From Brugia malayi (Eukaryota > Nematoda > Chromadorea > Rhabditida > Onchocercidae), in the NCBI RefSeq assembly GCF_000002995.4, contig NW_025062477.1:13498696-13562695 (forward strand): 64,000 bases of DNA, in the 5' to 3' direction. This document shows, one piece after another, positions 1 to 13,385 of this stretch. Position numbers and translations under genes: made by a program. The notes beneath the pieces were generated by a model, which saw nothing but the letters and a program-made list of their open reading frames with translations, made no database searches and was not told the origin of the DNA. Every line of letters starts with the position of its first letter. Position 1 is the stretch's first letter.

Positions 1-270
1 TTATTTCCACATATGGTTAAAAATGGGCTTTAGTTTTTTCTTTTTATTTTTTCAAACTGATTTGTAAAGTTTAGATATGAGGACAGGTCAACAGATTAAT
101 CAGTACTTATTTTTTATTGTCTAAAGTCTAAAATAGCATTTATTGATACGGCTGCATATCCTTATGTTTCCGTTTTCGGTTGTATTAGGCCAAACTAACT
201 AATTAAATAATTTTATTAAATTAAATTTGCACTTAACATTTGATTATTTAGAAATTAAATTTGATTTTAG

Positions 271-354
271 GAATTGACGCTAAAAGAGTTTGTGGACGGT
301 TGTTTGGCTGATAAAGAGCTCTTCCAGATTCTAACAAATGAAGTAAAGAAGTGA
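271..354 (+). CDS. Neuronal calcium sensor-like EF-hand protein, last exon only
   Basis: This is the 3' terminal exon of a gene that begins outside the window. It follows a TTGATTTTAG acceptor, reads 27 codons and stops at TGA (352-354). The peptide begins ELTLKEFVDGCLADKELF and ends TNEVKK. The first residues match the end of an EF-hand loop (hydrophobic position, then the closing Glu) running into the exit helix, and the tail resembles the C-terminus of the NCS/recoverin/hippocalcin group. Those proteins are small, often myristoylated Ca2+ sensors acting at membranes. The exact member cannot be told from 27 residues; a KChIP-like or GCAP-like protein is also possible. No polyadenylation signal is obvious right after the stop. 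Confidence 0.6.
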   Translation, partial: ELTLKEFVDGCLADKELFQILTNEVKK

Positions 355-3300
355 CAGCACAAATGAAGTTTGGCTTGGCTGTTAAGGTATAAAATACTCA
401 TGATTTTGTCATCGACATTTTTGCTGATTTACTGTAAAGGAAAATTCGTCGACACTGCCTTGTTGAAATTTTGATGGGAATGGAATCACTGAGTGTATAT
501 GAAACGATCACCACACTATCTGTGGTCATTCCATCTTTATTTCGAGGTTTGCCTGTGCGTGTCGCTTTTTGTTTATTTATGGACAGTGATCTTCTAACTT
601 CATTACTCACTGTTGTCACATTATTATAAGTTTTAATTGTAATATTTTTTGCACTGTGTGAGAAAAATATATGCATTTTCGAGGTATATTTATTTTTAAA
701 CCTTGTTTTTCTTTCTTTAAATTTTTTATGAGCATGTACTATTGGTCACTTTTGAATGTTCGTGGTTTGTAGCTCACGTTGTTTTAAGACTGTCGAAAGG
801 GATGCTCATTTAGGCAAAGAAAAATTTTTATAGCAGGAATCGAATTTTCTTGCTTAAAGAACTAACAATCTTGAACAAAATGCCAATTTATATTGTGTTA
901 TATGAGCAATCCTTTTAAACCCTTTACATTTTTGTATATTTTTACGTGATGATGACAATGATAATGTTCCGTATTTTTAATGGCCTACTCATTACTCCTT
1001 CGGGATTCTAAATTCTGACCTCTGCTTGATTTTCACTTGTCAGCAGTGCTGCTTTATAAGCTTCAACAGTAAAAAATACCCTTTAACCTTTAGTCAAATT
1101 ATAAGGCCACCGTTTTGTTTAATATAATGGATACATTTTCTGGTCTTTGCAGCTTGGACGTTGATGTTGCTTGCATTCAAGATTTGATAATTATGATTAG
1201 GCAGATTTAATTCTTTACGAAAACTCGATCCCCAGAATTGTTACAATTGTTTTTTGAATTTAGTTGAAAAATAGTAGAAAATTAATAGGCATGGTATGAA
1301 ATATGTTACAAGTCGAATGTTGCAAGCTTCCATCAATTAGATGTTGGTAACGCGGAATTGCTAGGATAATTCAAGGATTCAGAGTTTTATTTCAAATCAA
1401 AAAAATCAAAACTGCAAATGGGTTATATTCAGACGATATTCAGATAATAATGCTCCAAGTTTATTTGTGGGTTGTTAAACAGGGGACATTATGATCACAT
1501 TCAATTTATATCCCTGTGACATTCAGAATGGTGGACACAGAGAGAAGAATGAAGTGTATAGTGCCTAATTCTATAGATGTGTCATTTTGGGCTATTTCAC
1601 TTCACATTAAGGGAGAGCAATGCTGTGAATTTCATCTCCATACCAATTTTAGTTCACGGTTGAATCACTCACTGATCATTTCCCATGAGTATTCAGGATT
1701 ACTGCATTATAACTGGATGACTAGTATATCTAACCGGAAACCTGTTATTGCTTTCCTCCCCTCACTGAAGCGAAACTGACCACACCTCTGTCTAATCGAT
1801 GTAGTTGTGTTCCTCCTTTCCCCTGATATTTCAGAAAAAAATTCAAGAAAGGGTGTCCATACATAAATATGCAGAAGAGGTGATATGAAACATATCGACC
1901 ATAAAATAAAGCTCCCCTATGCATAATTAGCATAATATGTAGGGAAATATCCATTTTACCTCCAACTTTTCTCCAATTCGTCATATCATGGCAGAAAATC
2001 TTGGAACTTGCTAAGAAAGTAATTGAAGCCTAATCTAATAAAAACCAGAGAAAATAATGCTTCCCTTGTTATATACTTTAAATAGGTCTTACATCTAAGA
2101 TTATGAAGATAGGTTCACAGATTCACAAAAAAAAAAAACAATAAATAAAATCATCTATTCATTTCAGTTTTCATCCTAGTATTATTGTCCGCTTTGTTTG
2201 TCATCCTGGATAATATCCTCCATATTTGCACTTCATACTTCAATCTAATTAATTTGATTTTCTTAATTTAACCAATCGATCCAATTTTAATTAGTTTCGA
2301 ATCTATGATAAAGTCGTAATAAGTTTTGTGCTGTAGTACTACGTTTCATTGGGAACGCGAAGTAGAATTTCATTATCTATCCAGAGAAATGGCTGATTAA
2401 GAAACTTTTAGCAATTAATTGCTTTATAAAGATATCTTTACAACTTATATAACTATTTGCAACTAAAAGAAACCAATCATTTTTTATAAGTTAATTTAAT
2501 TTGGAATTCAGAAGTTGGCTTAAAATTACATTTATATTGCTTATTCATACCAAATATTCAAGCAGACTGTAAGAATTTTATCACTAATTGTTCGGAAGAA
2601 ATTTAAGACCAAATTTATTCCAGCGGTGTTATGCAAGTCTTATGAATTGAAGTAGTAGCTGATGAAAACTGATGAAGGATCGATAACAAGTAATTCTTTC
2701 TCTGCAGTGGAAATATTAGAAAATCTAGTACTCTAAACTAAAATATACTCTTCTAGGAACATCAAAACCACTTTTCCTTTTTCCTGCTTGATGGAAATTG
2801 AAATATTTCAGAAAAATTCAGTTCTCGAAAATTCGACGGCCTGAACAAGTTCACAAAAAGTGAATAGAAAAATTGGATTCTCCTCAATTTTCCCTCTTAA
2901 GATGAGACATGTTATCAAAATGAGTTGTTTGCTCTGCACAAGCACAAAGAAAGCACTTTATTGAAATCGTCAGAACTCATTATTTTGTGCAAAAACTTAT
3001 TTTGAATTATGATACAAAAAACGTTTTTTCAACTTACTTGTAATTTTTTTTATGACTAACCTGGCAGACCATCACACATGTTCCGAATTTTGGCATTCTG
3101 TTAATTTATGGTATTTAACTACTATCTTTAACAATTTCTTGCTGTTTTGTACCTTGACAAAATTTACGTTGTTTTCAAAGATCAAAAATTTGGTATATCC
3201 ATATCTTTTTAAGATCCAAATTCTTTAAGAACTGAAATTCTAGGTTTGTGTCATAAATCACACTCAAGAACTTTTTTCTTGAAATCAGACCCAAATCAAA

Positions 3301-4513
3301 ATGAATTTCAAAAAGGCAAAACTTTTTCGAAGTTTTCAATTAGAATTCTTGTTATCAACTAGCGTATGTGCAAAATCTCCGTGCCAATTAGCATATCACC
3401 AGATTTCAGCGTCACAACTCTCCGGAGTAAGTTTTTATGAAATTCAACAAATTGATATTTCCGAGGTCAAATAGTTAATTTGCAAGCAATTTACAAAGGA
3501 AGGCACAGTAACGAAGTTCACGAAGATGAATCAACGCCAGGACCAGTAAATAAATTTCTCCAATAGATTTGACAAAGGAGTGGCGACAAATCGAACATAG
3601 AGAATTTGTTGATTGCAAATTAACATCCGCAACTTAAAATCTTATTAAATCAAGTGCGCACATCTTTTCAACACGTTGTTTTTCCTGACAGTTGAAAATG
3701 TTCTTAATGCAATACATTTCACCCTCATATTTAGATTTCGAAAGGCAGTCACATATGATACATAGAGGTACAGAATGAACCCAACATCAATCCGAAGCAG
3801 TTGAAAAATATTATGATGAAATAATAGAAAGTTACGTAGTATTTCAGAGAAAGATGTGAAAGTAACGCAATTTTTCGAAAACAATTCACAGTTCCTATGC
3901 TTTTTATACGATCTTTTATATATAAATGAAATCAAAATTGTTCTTCATGCATTGCTTTTCCGGTAGTCTTCACATCCAAAAATTTTTAGTAGAAAGAGTG
4001 AAGAAATGGAGATCATTAATGTTTACAAATATGGAAATAAAAGTATACTGCAATTCACGTAGAAAAATAGCAATTCAATTCCTACAGAAAAAAAAGCGCA
4101 GTAGTTTAAAAACAGTCTAACTATCCCATTTTTATTGCCTTAAAGACAGTATTCCAATTTCATTACCAGTCAGCAATTTTTAGCAGTTAAATTAGACCTG
4201 CAGCTTGGAACATGAAAATTTATGGAATAGATCAGTTACTATTAGCAACATAAAATTGCACTGTCATTAAAAAATTTATACTTCTTTTTTATTTTGTCAC
4301 TAATTAAGACTAACTCCTTCTCGATGCTGCTTACTGTTTGCAAAAAAATCTGGAAAGTTTTAAAATAAACGATTTTACGTCTCACTGAAAAACCTGCCAA
4401 TAATCAATTCCTTCCACTCAGTTATATTACGCAATAGTAAAAGAAAACAAAATAAAATTTTACTTAAAAAACTAACAAGTTTATGAGAAATAATATTAAA
4501 GAGTGTTTGAGCA
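355..4513. other. Intergenic stretch, no gene supported
   Basis: About 4.2 kb of A+T-rich DNA between the calcium-sensor exon and the 3' end of rae-1. It has short open frames of 60-100 codons on both strands, but none has flanking splice signals, recognisable motifs or a coding-like residue mix. Homopolymer A and T tracts are common. I see no RNA gene or mobile element here. Confidence 0.5.
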
Positions 4514-7500
4514 TTACTTCTTCTGTTTAGGTTTCATGTCTTCATCACATGCATGCAAAAAGATTTTACTTCCGACAGTTTGAGGATTATATCCCTCATG
4601 GCCCTGAAAGAATATCTTTATTTTGGTTTAATGACTAATGACCGTAATTCACGAATAGTTTTTATTACATAAATTTCTATTATATTATTTTGATTCTTAA
4701 GCTGTTTTCTTCCCGAAAATTTGGTTAAAATCCTATCTTATTAACAGTAATAGCTAAAGTTATTATAAAACCCATATTCGATATGGATTTAGCAAAAGAG
4801 TCTCGGCTTATGAAAAGAATGTAAGTCATACCTTACTCCAATCGTAACCGATAGCATAGGCCATCATCTGTCCTGAAGCATGTATAACACACCGCGTTAC
4901 AGGTGCTGGTAGTGGATCTGATGTTTTCAATTTTGTTCTTGCATCTTTATCCCAAAATGAAATCCGACCATCAGAACCAACAGTTGCCAGTGTCCCATAA
5001 CTCGGATGAAATGCGATATCATTCACCTGAAAAACTATATATACAACAAACCCAATCTATTAAAACGTAGGATTACTGAAATTTTGGAATACACGTCATT
5101 AACATTTTTTGCAATTCTTCCACCAATTTTCATAATTTTGATTTCTTATTTCTGAGACTGTCTTATTTAACTTTCTCCCTCTATTACTGGGAGAGGAAAC
5201 AAAACAGCTAAACTTGAAAAGATGCAACCAGCAAAATAAATACGTTAATAAGACTGTCAATGGAAGCATTAAATATTAGAAATTAAAATAAGGGAGATTT
5301 AAGTTAATCTGTTACTTTAGATTATCAAAAAGTTCCATATTAAAACATATCAGCATGATGAACTTAAAAAATACGGCATAGATTTCCTGGAATCCATTGA
5401 TCAATTCTGGAGAGCGATGGCATTTAAATGTGAAATTATCTTTTGGGTTAGCAGCTTCAACGTATTGTATTGCAACTCGACCTTCAATAGATCCAAGAGC
5501 ATATCCAGTGGGAAGTCCAGTTGTTTTGTCTTTGAAAATTGAAGCACAGCGGCTCTGAAATAAGTTAGGTTCAGAAACTTGATTAGTTAATGCCTTAATA
5601 TGCATAAAATAATAAAAAAAAATATTTGCTTTTTGTATTATATATTCCAGCTCACCTGATACTTCAACGGAGTCTCGATATCTTTCACTTCGGATGGTTC
5701 GTTGTCCAATCTGTAAATCTGCAACAATTCATACAATCCAAGATTTTTATTTAAAATAATTCCTTTTGGACATGAAGATGGATCCTTGCTGTAATAATTA
5801 TGTATAGTTGAAGAATCACATCGCAACAGATCATTTTATAATACTGCATATGCATACTAAGATAAAATAATTACAAATGATACGCTAACCTTCATACGCC
5901 GATTAGCGAGACCAACAATACTCATGGGAAATAACACATCACTACAATAAACACGTTCTCCAAGCTGAACTGTTGCTAAAGATGTTTGCGTAGGCAACTG
6001 CCTCATGTCCCAAAACCTACAGTAAATCAAAATTCTTAAAGTTTAAGAAACTATAATAAAAGTATATAATAAAAGTATGAACTATAATAAAAGATCCACA
6101 AATCTAAGAGATGCAACTGTATGATTAAGGAATGACTTATGAGCAAAGAATTTATCTGTACATAAAGTTTATGAATGACTCATTTTCCAATCATATGAAA
6201 ATTTCATAGAACTAAGCGAAAAACAATTACTAGAACAACGAATTAACCGTAAAGTTTTATCCCATGACCCGGTCATTAAACAGCTGTAATTGGGAGCTTT
6301 GATCCAGTGACACTTCCTGACAGGTTCATCGTGCTGGAAATAAACAGAAAGAGAAGTACGGTTCCAATACCAGATGAGAGAGAAGTTCACTATAACTTTA
6401 GATATTTACAGAGCATATGAGAAAGAAAGCTCACTGTTCCCACGACGACCATCTGATTTGAAGCGAGATCCCAAACTCGTACTTGCTTATCTGCACTTGC
6501 AATAAAGATTTTGGTGCCATCCTACAATAGTGCAGACATATATAATCTGTAATACCATCGAATATCGCTCTTAATTTAATAAATTATCCATCTATACTTT
6601 GCCATCGTATACTTCGTTTTATTTTATTTAACCAGTGATCCATCATATCAAACAGTGACCGTCGAAGACATTAGTCACTTGACTTAGTTAAAACATCTCA
6701 AATTAGCAGCATGCAACACGATTCCTAACATTTCTTTCTTCTTCAGTGAACCCTCTATCAAGTAGCGAGACGCAATACGATGGACTATGTATATTGTTGA
6801 TTTAAAAGTTATCATCATAATAAAGAATCCCTCAAAAAATCAGAGAAAGCCAGCATAAATGTACCATATTCGAACGAATAATTGTGTTTATAATTCTGTA
6901 CGTTAGAAGTTTTGGCAGAGAAAAAATATATAAACTCGATCCCTTCTAATTTTCTTAACAAGGCTTCGTATTATAAATTATAAAGCAAGCCAATAACAAG
7001 TATGGATCAAGATCTCTGTTGCCTAAAATGATAATCGAACTTACATCAAGCCAGTCAAGATCTAAAACTGGTCCTGTAACATTTTGTTGAGCTTTTGCTT
7101 CACACTGACCGCTTTCACTGATCTGCCATACACGAATCACTGAATCCCAACTACCCGAAACAAGCAAAACTGGCTGGCCAGCAATCTGCGGATTGAATTT
7201 CAGCGCTTCAACTGTGTCATCGGGTGGTGATGGTACCTAAAAACAAATACATCATCTAAAGGGCTTGCCTTCTAAAAACTTAAAATCTTAAATCCTTCTA
7301 TTAAATTTACGTAGACAATACTTCATATTAATCACAGAGTAAAGTAAATAATAGTAAATAAGCTACATTACCTAAAATTCTTTTATCGTCACCTTAAAAG
7401 ACACCAAAAAAAAAATATCTGTAGAAAATCACTCTAAATCGAAAAACCAAGAACACATAGAATTCTGGTATTAAGAAAAGCTGTTAAAATTAATCCGAAG

Positions 7501-7687
7501 TTGAGAACATCAAATCATTCCTTCCTAAACTGCTTAAGCATCCATGAGAAATGAGATCAATGAAAAGTATGTCCGAAATGGTACAACCTACTTCAATATC
7601 GTTCAGTGGATTCTGACTTGTATTGGCTGTGCCGGATGAAAATATGCTGTTCGGTCGTGAGCCAAACGCATTAGTAGTACCAAACAT
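4514..7687 (-). CDS. rae-1: RAE1/GLE2 mRNA export factor (WD40 beta-propeller)
   Basis: Nine minus-strand exons join in frame to 371 aa, close to human RAE1 (368): 7592-7687, 7045-7236, 6435-6521, 6248-6333, 5890-6016, 5656-5718, 5375-5554, 4832-5026 and 4514-4603. RAE1 binds NUP98 through its GLEBS motif at nuclear pores, supports mRNA export and contributes to mitotic spindle assembly. The protein starts [11 protein letters not shown], as RAE1 does. It carries WD blades ending [31 protein letters not shown] and [13 protein letters not shown], and ends GHEGYNPQ...KPKQKK. Each intron has GT/AG ends and phases agree at all junctions. The first ATG (7687-7685) fits the family start, although the frame is open a little further upstream. 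The C. elegans orthologue is called npp-17. Confidence 0.93.
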
Positions 7688-9116
7688 TAAGACAAACCAA
7701 AACCAGCAAGAACCTTCGAAACAGTCTTCTCTTCCCACAAAATTGTAGTATTACTAGAATAAAAAAACGAGATTCCATATGCTGTGATAAAAATTTATCC
7801 AACTTCACGTTTTTCAAATCAGTCAAACGAAATAGGAAGGCAGATGGTGCGTAGCCGTGAAGTGAACACTTCAACAGTTTTTGGAGACAACTACATTTAA
7901 AGAATACTTTTACCCAAATGTATCAGCAAACACGGAAATAACTGAAAATCTTAAATGAGCATCTATTTGACAGTGTTCGATTATAAATTAAGAAAACACT
8001 ACAGTCGTTGCGCAAAAATTTGGAATCTACATATCTAATGGAGATCCATCTATTACTACTGAAACAATCAAAAAGGCATTGTATATAAGTAGGTGAATAA
8101 TAGATGTTGAGCAGAGAAAGAAAATGGTATGGAATGATTCAATTAAATTTAAAACATAACATCACTTAAAGATACAACAATAACGCACATTATAAATGGA
8201 AAGGTGGAAAAATAAAAAGGAGAGGCACATGAAAAAAAAAAATTCAAAACACTGTTGTTTTTGTTACAGAGCGCAAAATCATAGTTACTAAAAGAAAAAA
8301 GTGATTTCAGTGTTACATGTGCCACAGTAAGAAATGATCACAATCCAACAAAGTTCTTATGTGCAGAATCAAGAATTTCCGTCAGCCTGTATTCGCGTTA
8401 TGTAAAGTTGATGTCTTTGCATTTCCTAAACAAATAAAAGAATATAATCGTGCTATCCCATCAGGGTACTAGAATGAGTGATATTCGAGCAGTACTGACA
8501 ATACTGCTCGAATTTGCGGATTTATGAATGCCATGAATAAAGGTAAATGATCGTGAACAAAACAATATAAGAAAGCCATTTAACACTCATTCGAAAATTT
8601 CTGATAGTAGTTGATTGAAGTTAATCATCTTGCAACTTGAAATCCTCATTCTATAAGTGAAATAGCTGGAAAAAAATCGGAGTGATTCAAATTCATTAAC
8701 TGATCAAATTATGACAACAAAATGCATAAATTACAAAGAAAAAAATATGATGCTTAGAATATGCCTGACAGAGAAAAAAATCCAATAAAAAAATACAGAA
8801 CATAAAATACGAAATTGACTTATCGTATGGAGCAGTGACGTGCACACAACGTATAAAAAATATAAAAAACAACAAAAATGCCAATCTTTAAGCACAGTAA
8901 AAAATAAACGCGTCCGATATGTATTATTGTTGCCATAAGATCAAAATAAGCCGTCTTAGATTTCGTGAGATTCCAAAATATTCTCCAATACAAAACAATT
9001 ACAGACCGTTCTCAATGTGTAATGAACAGCCCATTTTTACGAATTTTGCTAATAAGTTTGTCCATTGTACTACATTACCATTGAAATTAAGTCGGAAACA
9101 AATGATATCAACGATA
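7688..9116. other. Intergenic between rae-1 and the phosphatase gene
   Basis: About 1.4 kb, A+T-rich, holding the 5' flank of rae-1 and the 3' flank of the phosphatase gene, both on the minus strand. No coding exon is supported. The only notable structure is the perfect hairpin at 8483-8513. Confidence 0.5.
8483..8513. repeat. Perfect 12-bp inverted repeat, 7-nt loop
   Basis: ATTCGAGCAGTA (8483-8494) is followed by a 7-base loop and its exact reverse complement TACTGCTCGAAT (8502-8513). It is intergenic, between rae-1 and the phosphatase gene, and less A+T-rich than its surroundings. It could be a folded RNA, a protein-binding palindrome or a remnant of a small element. Function unknown. Confidence 0.6.
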
Positions 9117-11535
9117 TCATGAGGTTAAACGATAAATACAATATACAGCAAAGGCAACTGCAACTGCTGCACACGTGCATCCAATACCAGTACGACCCAC
9201 TACCATACGATGCCATTTTTTATGAGCATCTTCACATTTTAAGAGGCGCGCACGCATCTCTTCTATACGTTTTTTCCTGAATCACTATAATAAATCAATC
9301 AAAATAAACGCGAACCGAGAAATCTACAAACGTAAAAAGAACTTTTCCTTTCGATTTTTTTATTTTTTCTTCCCTGATACTCAAGGGACATACTTCTCAA
9401 TAATTTCAATAGGTTTTCAATTTTTTAAAGACATGTAGTAGCTTTATTACTTTGTATAATAGTCATTACTTACTTCCTTGAGAATTTGAAGTCTAAGATT
9501 TCACTGCACTACATCAACCAAAAGAATAAGAATTCAGAATACCTTTTCGAGTGTTTTGTTTCCTTATCTGTTTCGCAAGAGTCCGTGGAAGCTCTTTTTC
9601 GAAGAGATGAAAAATCACTACAAGATTTGGAGTGTAAATCAGTAGTCATCTGGTTTGCCTGAGACCTTTCCAAATGTGGCATTTCATCTACTTCGCCATT
9701 AATGTGATTGTTGGGTACGGTCAAAAGATCTCTCCCAAATTTATCATTAACAAAATTTTCCTCGTTTTTAGTAATAACTCCCTGTCGTAATGCATCAGCG
9801 ATGGTCTTCCAGCAAAACTGTAACTGTTGTGGAGTTTGAATCAATCCCATCCTTGACCTTCTCATTTCTACAACCAAACTTGTTACATCTATCTCCTTTA
9901 CATTTTGTTCAACCTGCAAATTGTTACTAGCTAAAATTCGTGTATGGAAAAGAGAAATTTTGAATTATCAAAAAAAAAAAAAAAAAGAAAGATGAGGGAA
10001 TAAAAAAGATACATAAAGGAGCAAACCACCAAATTAAAAAAATAAGCAAACAGATAAATAAAAGGACGGAAAAAAATGCCAGTAAAACTTTGGAATTCAA
10101 TTTATTACTTATTCGGAATTCAATTTTATCAATTTTTTATTCAATTTATTATCTTGTCCATGGAATACCATTGACAAGACTGAGTCTGCTACCACAAACG
10201 TTCCACTACGACCAATACCAGCTGAACAATGCACTACAGTAGGTTCCTTGCCGCATAAAAGTCCAGTGCCACGTACTTTTTGCAAGAATCCAATAAACAC
10301 AGCAGTTGAATGAGGGACACCTAAACAACAACTTAAGTAAAGTACTGTACCAAGAAAGGATTAATGACTCAATTAATTTACCTTTCTGAGAGAAAAGAAA
10401 AAAACAACGAATTACCAAAATCTGGCCAACTTGTGAAATGAAAATGTTTGACTATGCGTGAAGGTGGTCTATTAGGATCATCTTTTTCCGATAAAACATC
10501 TCCATTTTTCTTCAAGAGCTCCAAATCTCGAATCACATAGTCACCAAAATCTTGCTCGTCTTTCAGAATCACATTAAAAGAATCGAACTTGCGCGTGGGA
10601 CTGTCCAAAGATGGAAAATAATCATGACATCTAAAAGTATTCGTAACTCCCAAAAATGTAGATAAAACAACTCCGGAAGGTCTTCGGAAAATTACCTCAA
10701 CTTTTGGGACCAAAGATTTAAAGAATCGTAGTTAAAGAAAGTACAACGTACTTCGGTAATCCTTTCTCTACCAGCTTGTTTAACATAATTATAAGAGTAC
10801 TATTCTGCTCCCATACCATCTGCCAAAAATCGTTACTAGTCGTTGAAAGTGGTCCCTGAAACAATAAAGGTATTGCTTGAAATAAGCATTCCCATTATGA
10901 AACTGCAAGTTCTATAAATTCACAATAACCTGTGTTAAAATATAATTACGTTTGGCAGTTGGAACGATTAGTGGCGAAGCATTAATATAATCAGATCGCT
11001 CAGTATTTTCCCGCTTTAATACAACACGACTTGTATCATCTGGAAATTAAAATTACGAAAGGGATACAGTTATAATATAATACGAGAACTGCATTCGTGA
11101 TATGAATTCTTTATGTATGATACACAAACGACACTTCATAATCCACAACATCATTACTGCTCGACAACTTTAATGGTTCAAAAAATTTTCAAAGTCTAGG
11201 AGAAAGCATCCTAAAACATTAAGTAACTCAAGCATAACTTTGGAAGAGAACAAAAGGTAAACTAACATGCTAAGACGTTCCGATAACGGTTCCTTTCCGC
11301 ATTCTCCCATGAATGCGCAATTTTTGTTGTCAGTTTCAATTTCCTCTCTTGTTTGCAAGATTGCTTATCTATTTCCTAAAACTTATTCATAAATACTACA
11401 AGGAGTTGATTCTAAATGGATCATTAAATACAGGTTATGTGAGAGAGGAATAAAATACGATACTTGATAAACAGAATTCCATGAGTGGTTATCTTCGATT
11501 TCATTATACATTTCCAGGAGCTGTTCCATTGCCAT
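9117..11535 (-). CDS. PTP1B/TCPTP-type protein tyrosine phosphatase with C-terminal membrane anchor
   Basis: Eight minus-strand exons join in frame to 430 aa (human PTP1B 435): 11464-11535, 11267-11375, 10930-11039, 10752-10855, 10416-10630, 10169-10320, 9543-9913 and 9117-9276. It removes phosphate from tyrosines, typically on receptor kinases and their adaptors. Visible features, in order: the start [10 protein letters not shown], like the PTP1B N-terminus; [10 protein letters not shown] near residue 90; SDYINAS; WPDFG with the general-acid Asp at about 202; the P-loop [11 protein letters not shown] with catalytic Cys at about 235 and Arg at about 241; and the Q-loop GLIQTPQQ near 280. The last exon encodes a basic amphipathic stretch ([13 protein letters not shown]) and then a hydrophobic segment of about 20 residues ending at the stop. 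That matches the ER tail anchor of PTP1B. All catalytic residues are present. Confidence 0.93.
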
Positions 11536-12512
11536 TTCTCGATCCCACCTTAACTAAAACGCTTAGACATCATTCAGATTTTGTATTTATCCATGCATAG
11601 TCAAAATAAGGGCACTAACATGAAATTAATTTATGATTAAGCTACTGCTGACTATGAATTCTCAAAACGCGCATCCTATTTCAGTAGTCAAAATCGTAAA
11701 AATGATATATAAAATTTTCCTCTTGATTAATTGGGATTTTGAGGAAGAGAATTTGAAAAAATGAACTGAATGGAAGTATCATAAATAACATAAATAGAAA
11801 TGTATATGCATAAATTATTGCACAGCTTTAATGGTATTAACAGCAAAAAAGTCGATTTTAGCTATGTCTACTATTTGGCTGGAAATGGAAGTTGTGAAAT
11901 ATTCAGTTGTTGGATTTAAACTTGAAAAGTCTTAAATTTGCCAAAAAATCAGATAATTAGAAGTGTACAGTATATGACATATGAATACAATTTCTGCTGG
12001 CTGGCGTATATGCAGAACAGGTCACACACCTGTAGTCAAGCTTCAATAATTCTTCATAGAGCCGTATCTCAGACCAGGTGCACTTGCACTGCGAAGTAAC
12101 GAAGTACTATACAAACCCAACTGCACCTTACTCCAACCCAATTTAGCAATATCACCCAGACATCGACACGGAAACACACTCCAACAAATCTCTGATTGTC
12201 CCGCAATAAATCCGTCTCTCGGCCAGCAAGTATTTCACGGCTAGCACTTGCCTGCACGCGAATGCATGTCTGCTTGAAATCATCAATGAGGAATGTCAGT
12301 CATGGGTTTGAATTGAAACGTGTGGAAGTAAAGTTTTACGTGGAATTAGTTCTCAAATATTTCTTATTCTCGAAGTGGCGGCTATCAGTGATATCAGGGG
12401 AGCATTTCAGTTGTTGTGCAACGTTTATATTTTAATGGGAGATGTATCATATTTTAAGGAAATGTATCAGTGGAGATATATTTTAACCAAGTGTTACAGA
12501 TATATATAAGAA
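11536..12512. promoter_or_regulatory. Divergent intergenic region, phosphatase / MIC10
   Basis: About 980 bp separating two divergently read genes, so it should hold both promoters. A patch at about 12060-12300 is richer in G+C than its flanks and is open in several frames, but I find no convincing exon in it. A GTGTTACAG acceptor at 12491-12499 lies 13 bases before the MIC10 ATG and is a candidate spliced-leader site. No core promoter motif is clear. Confidence 0.4.
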
Positions 12513-12797
12513 ATGGGGAAGAAATCGGAAGACGAGCTTAGTGAAACTTTCGATCGATGTCTGGCAGATACAGCAGTGAAGATTGTAAGTGCTGGGAGTG
12601 TTGGTTTAATAGCTGCTGCAATATTTAAAAGGCAGTTTCCACTTTGGTTAGGTACTGGCATGGGTTTCGGTATGGGTATTGCTAACTGCCGTCACGATAT
12701 GAGAAAGTCATTCGGGCACTCTGAACAAGATTCGGAACAGAGATCGAGTCTTAAAATAATCGAAGAATCTGGAAATGTCGAAATTCAGCCTCAATAA
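12513..12797 (+). CDS. MICOS10: MIC10 (MINOS1), core MICOS subunit of mitochondrial inner membrane
   Basis: Single-exon gene of 94 codons plus stop. MIC10 oligomerises in the inner membrane and bends it at crista junctions as part of the MICOS complex. The protein has a short soluble start, a first hydrophobic segment with small residues (SAGSVGLIAAAIF, about 26-38), a short basic turn (KRQ), and a second segment holding the glycine-rich motif GTGMGFGMG (47-55), the family's oligomerisation signature. A hydrophilic tail of about 35 residues follows. Length and layout fit the family (about 75-105 aa). A likely trans-splice acceptor lies just upstream (12497-12499) and a possible poly(A) signal AATAAA at 13055-13060. 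MIX23 follows on the same strand. Confidence 0.9.
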   Translation: MGKKSEDELSETFDRCLADTAVKIVSAGSVGLIAAAIFKRQFPLWLGTGMGFGMGIANCRHDMRKSFGHSEQDSEQRSSLKIIEESGNVEIQPQ

Positions 12798-13054
12798 CTA
12801 TTGTTTCCGAGATTTCGTTCTGTTAGTGTCGTTTGCTGTGATTATCGAATTGAGAGTTGTATTAATATAAACATTATGGAATTTTTTCTTTTTTTTTTAA
12901 TAGTCTAGGAGAAAGGATTTATCAGACTTAAAGACGACTCATTATTTCCACATTTCTTATTGCTATTGATAGGTATTAGTTACTTTCTAAATTGGAAATC
13001 TTTCGTTCGCTACATACTTTCTGGTTGATTTGCATTGTTTTTGATGTAAAATTC

Positions 13055-13060
13055 AATAAA
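13055..13060 (+). terminator. Poly(A) signal AATAAA, probable MIC10 3' end
   Basis: Canonical AATAAA about 260 bases after the MIC10 stop and about 280 bases before the acceptor that precedes MIX23. Its assignment to MIC10 is by position. Confidence 0.5.
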
Positions 13061-13385
13061 ACCTTTAAAAAATTTGTTGCAAGAGATGTGTCATTGATAC
13101 CAACAACGCTTTTTCTTGAAAGCTGTGCTTATACTTTAAAGATTTCGCAGTCCTTTGATATGAAAGTTGTGGATGATCATCTGTTCAGCCGCTTAAACCT
13201 TTATTCTTTTTCCAGCTACTTCATAACTGGAGATGATTAAATTGGGTCATTTGAATGTTAAATACTAAGTTTTGACGTCAGTGCGTTGTGAGATTTGTGA
13301 TGACGGCTCTTTTCTATAATATAGACTTGATGTTTTCAGGTTGATTCTTAGATTTGCTCCTGGAAGCTTGCTTAGCATTGCTTCC

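Noticed and set aside
1516..1984. Overlapping open frames of about 80 codons on both strands
   Set aside because: No splice sites, no motif, and composition like the surrounding intergenic DNA.
12060..12300. G+C-richer open frames on both strands between the phosphatase and MIC10
   Set aside because: No family resemblance and no junction that joins the neighbouring genes in frame; kept as part of the divergent promoter region.
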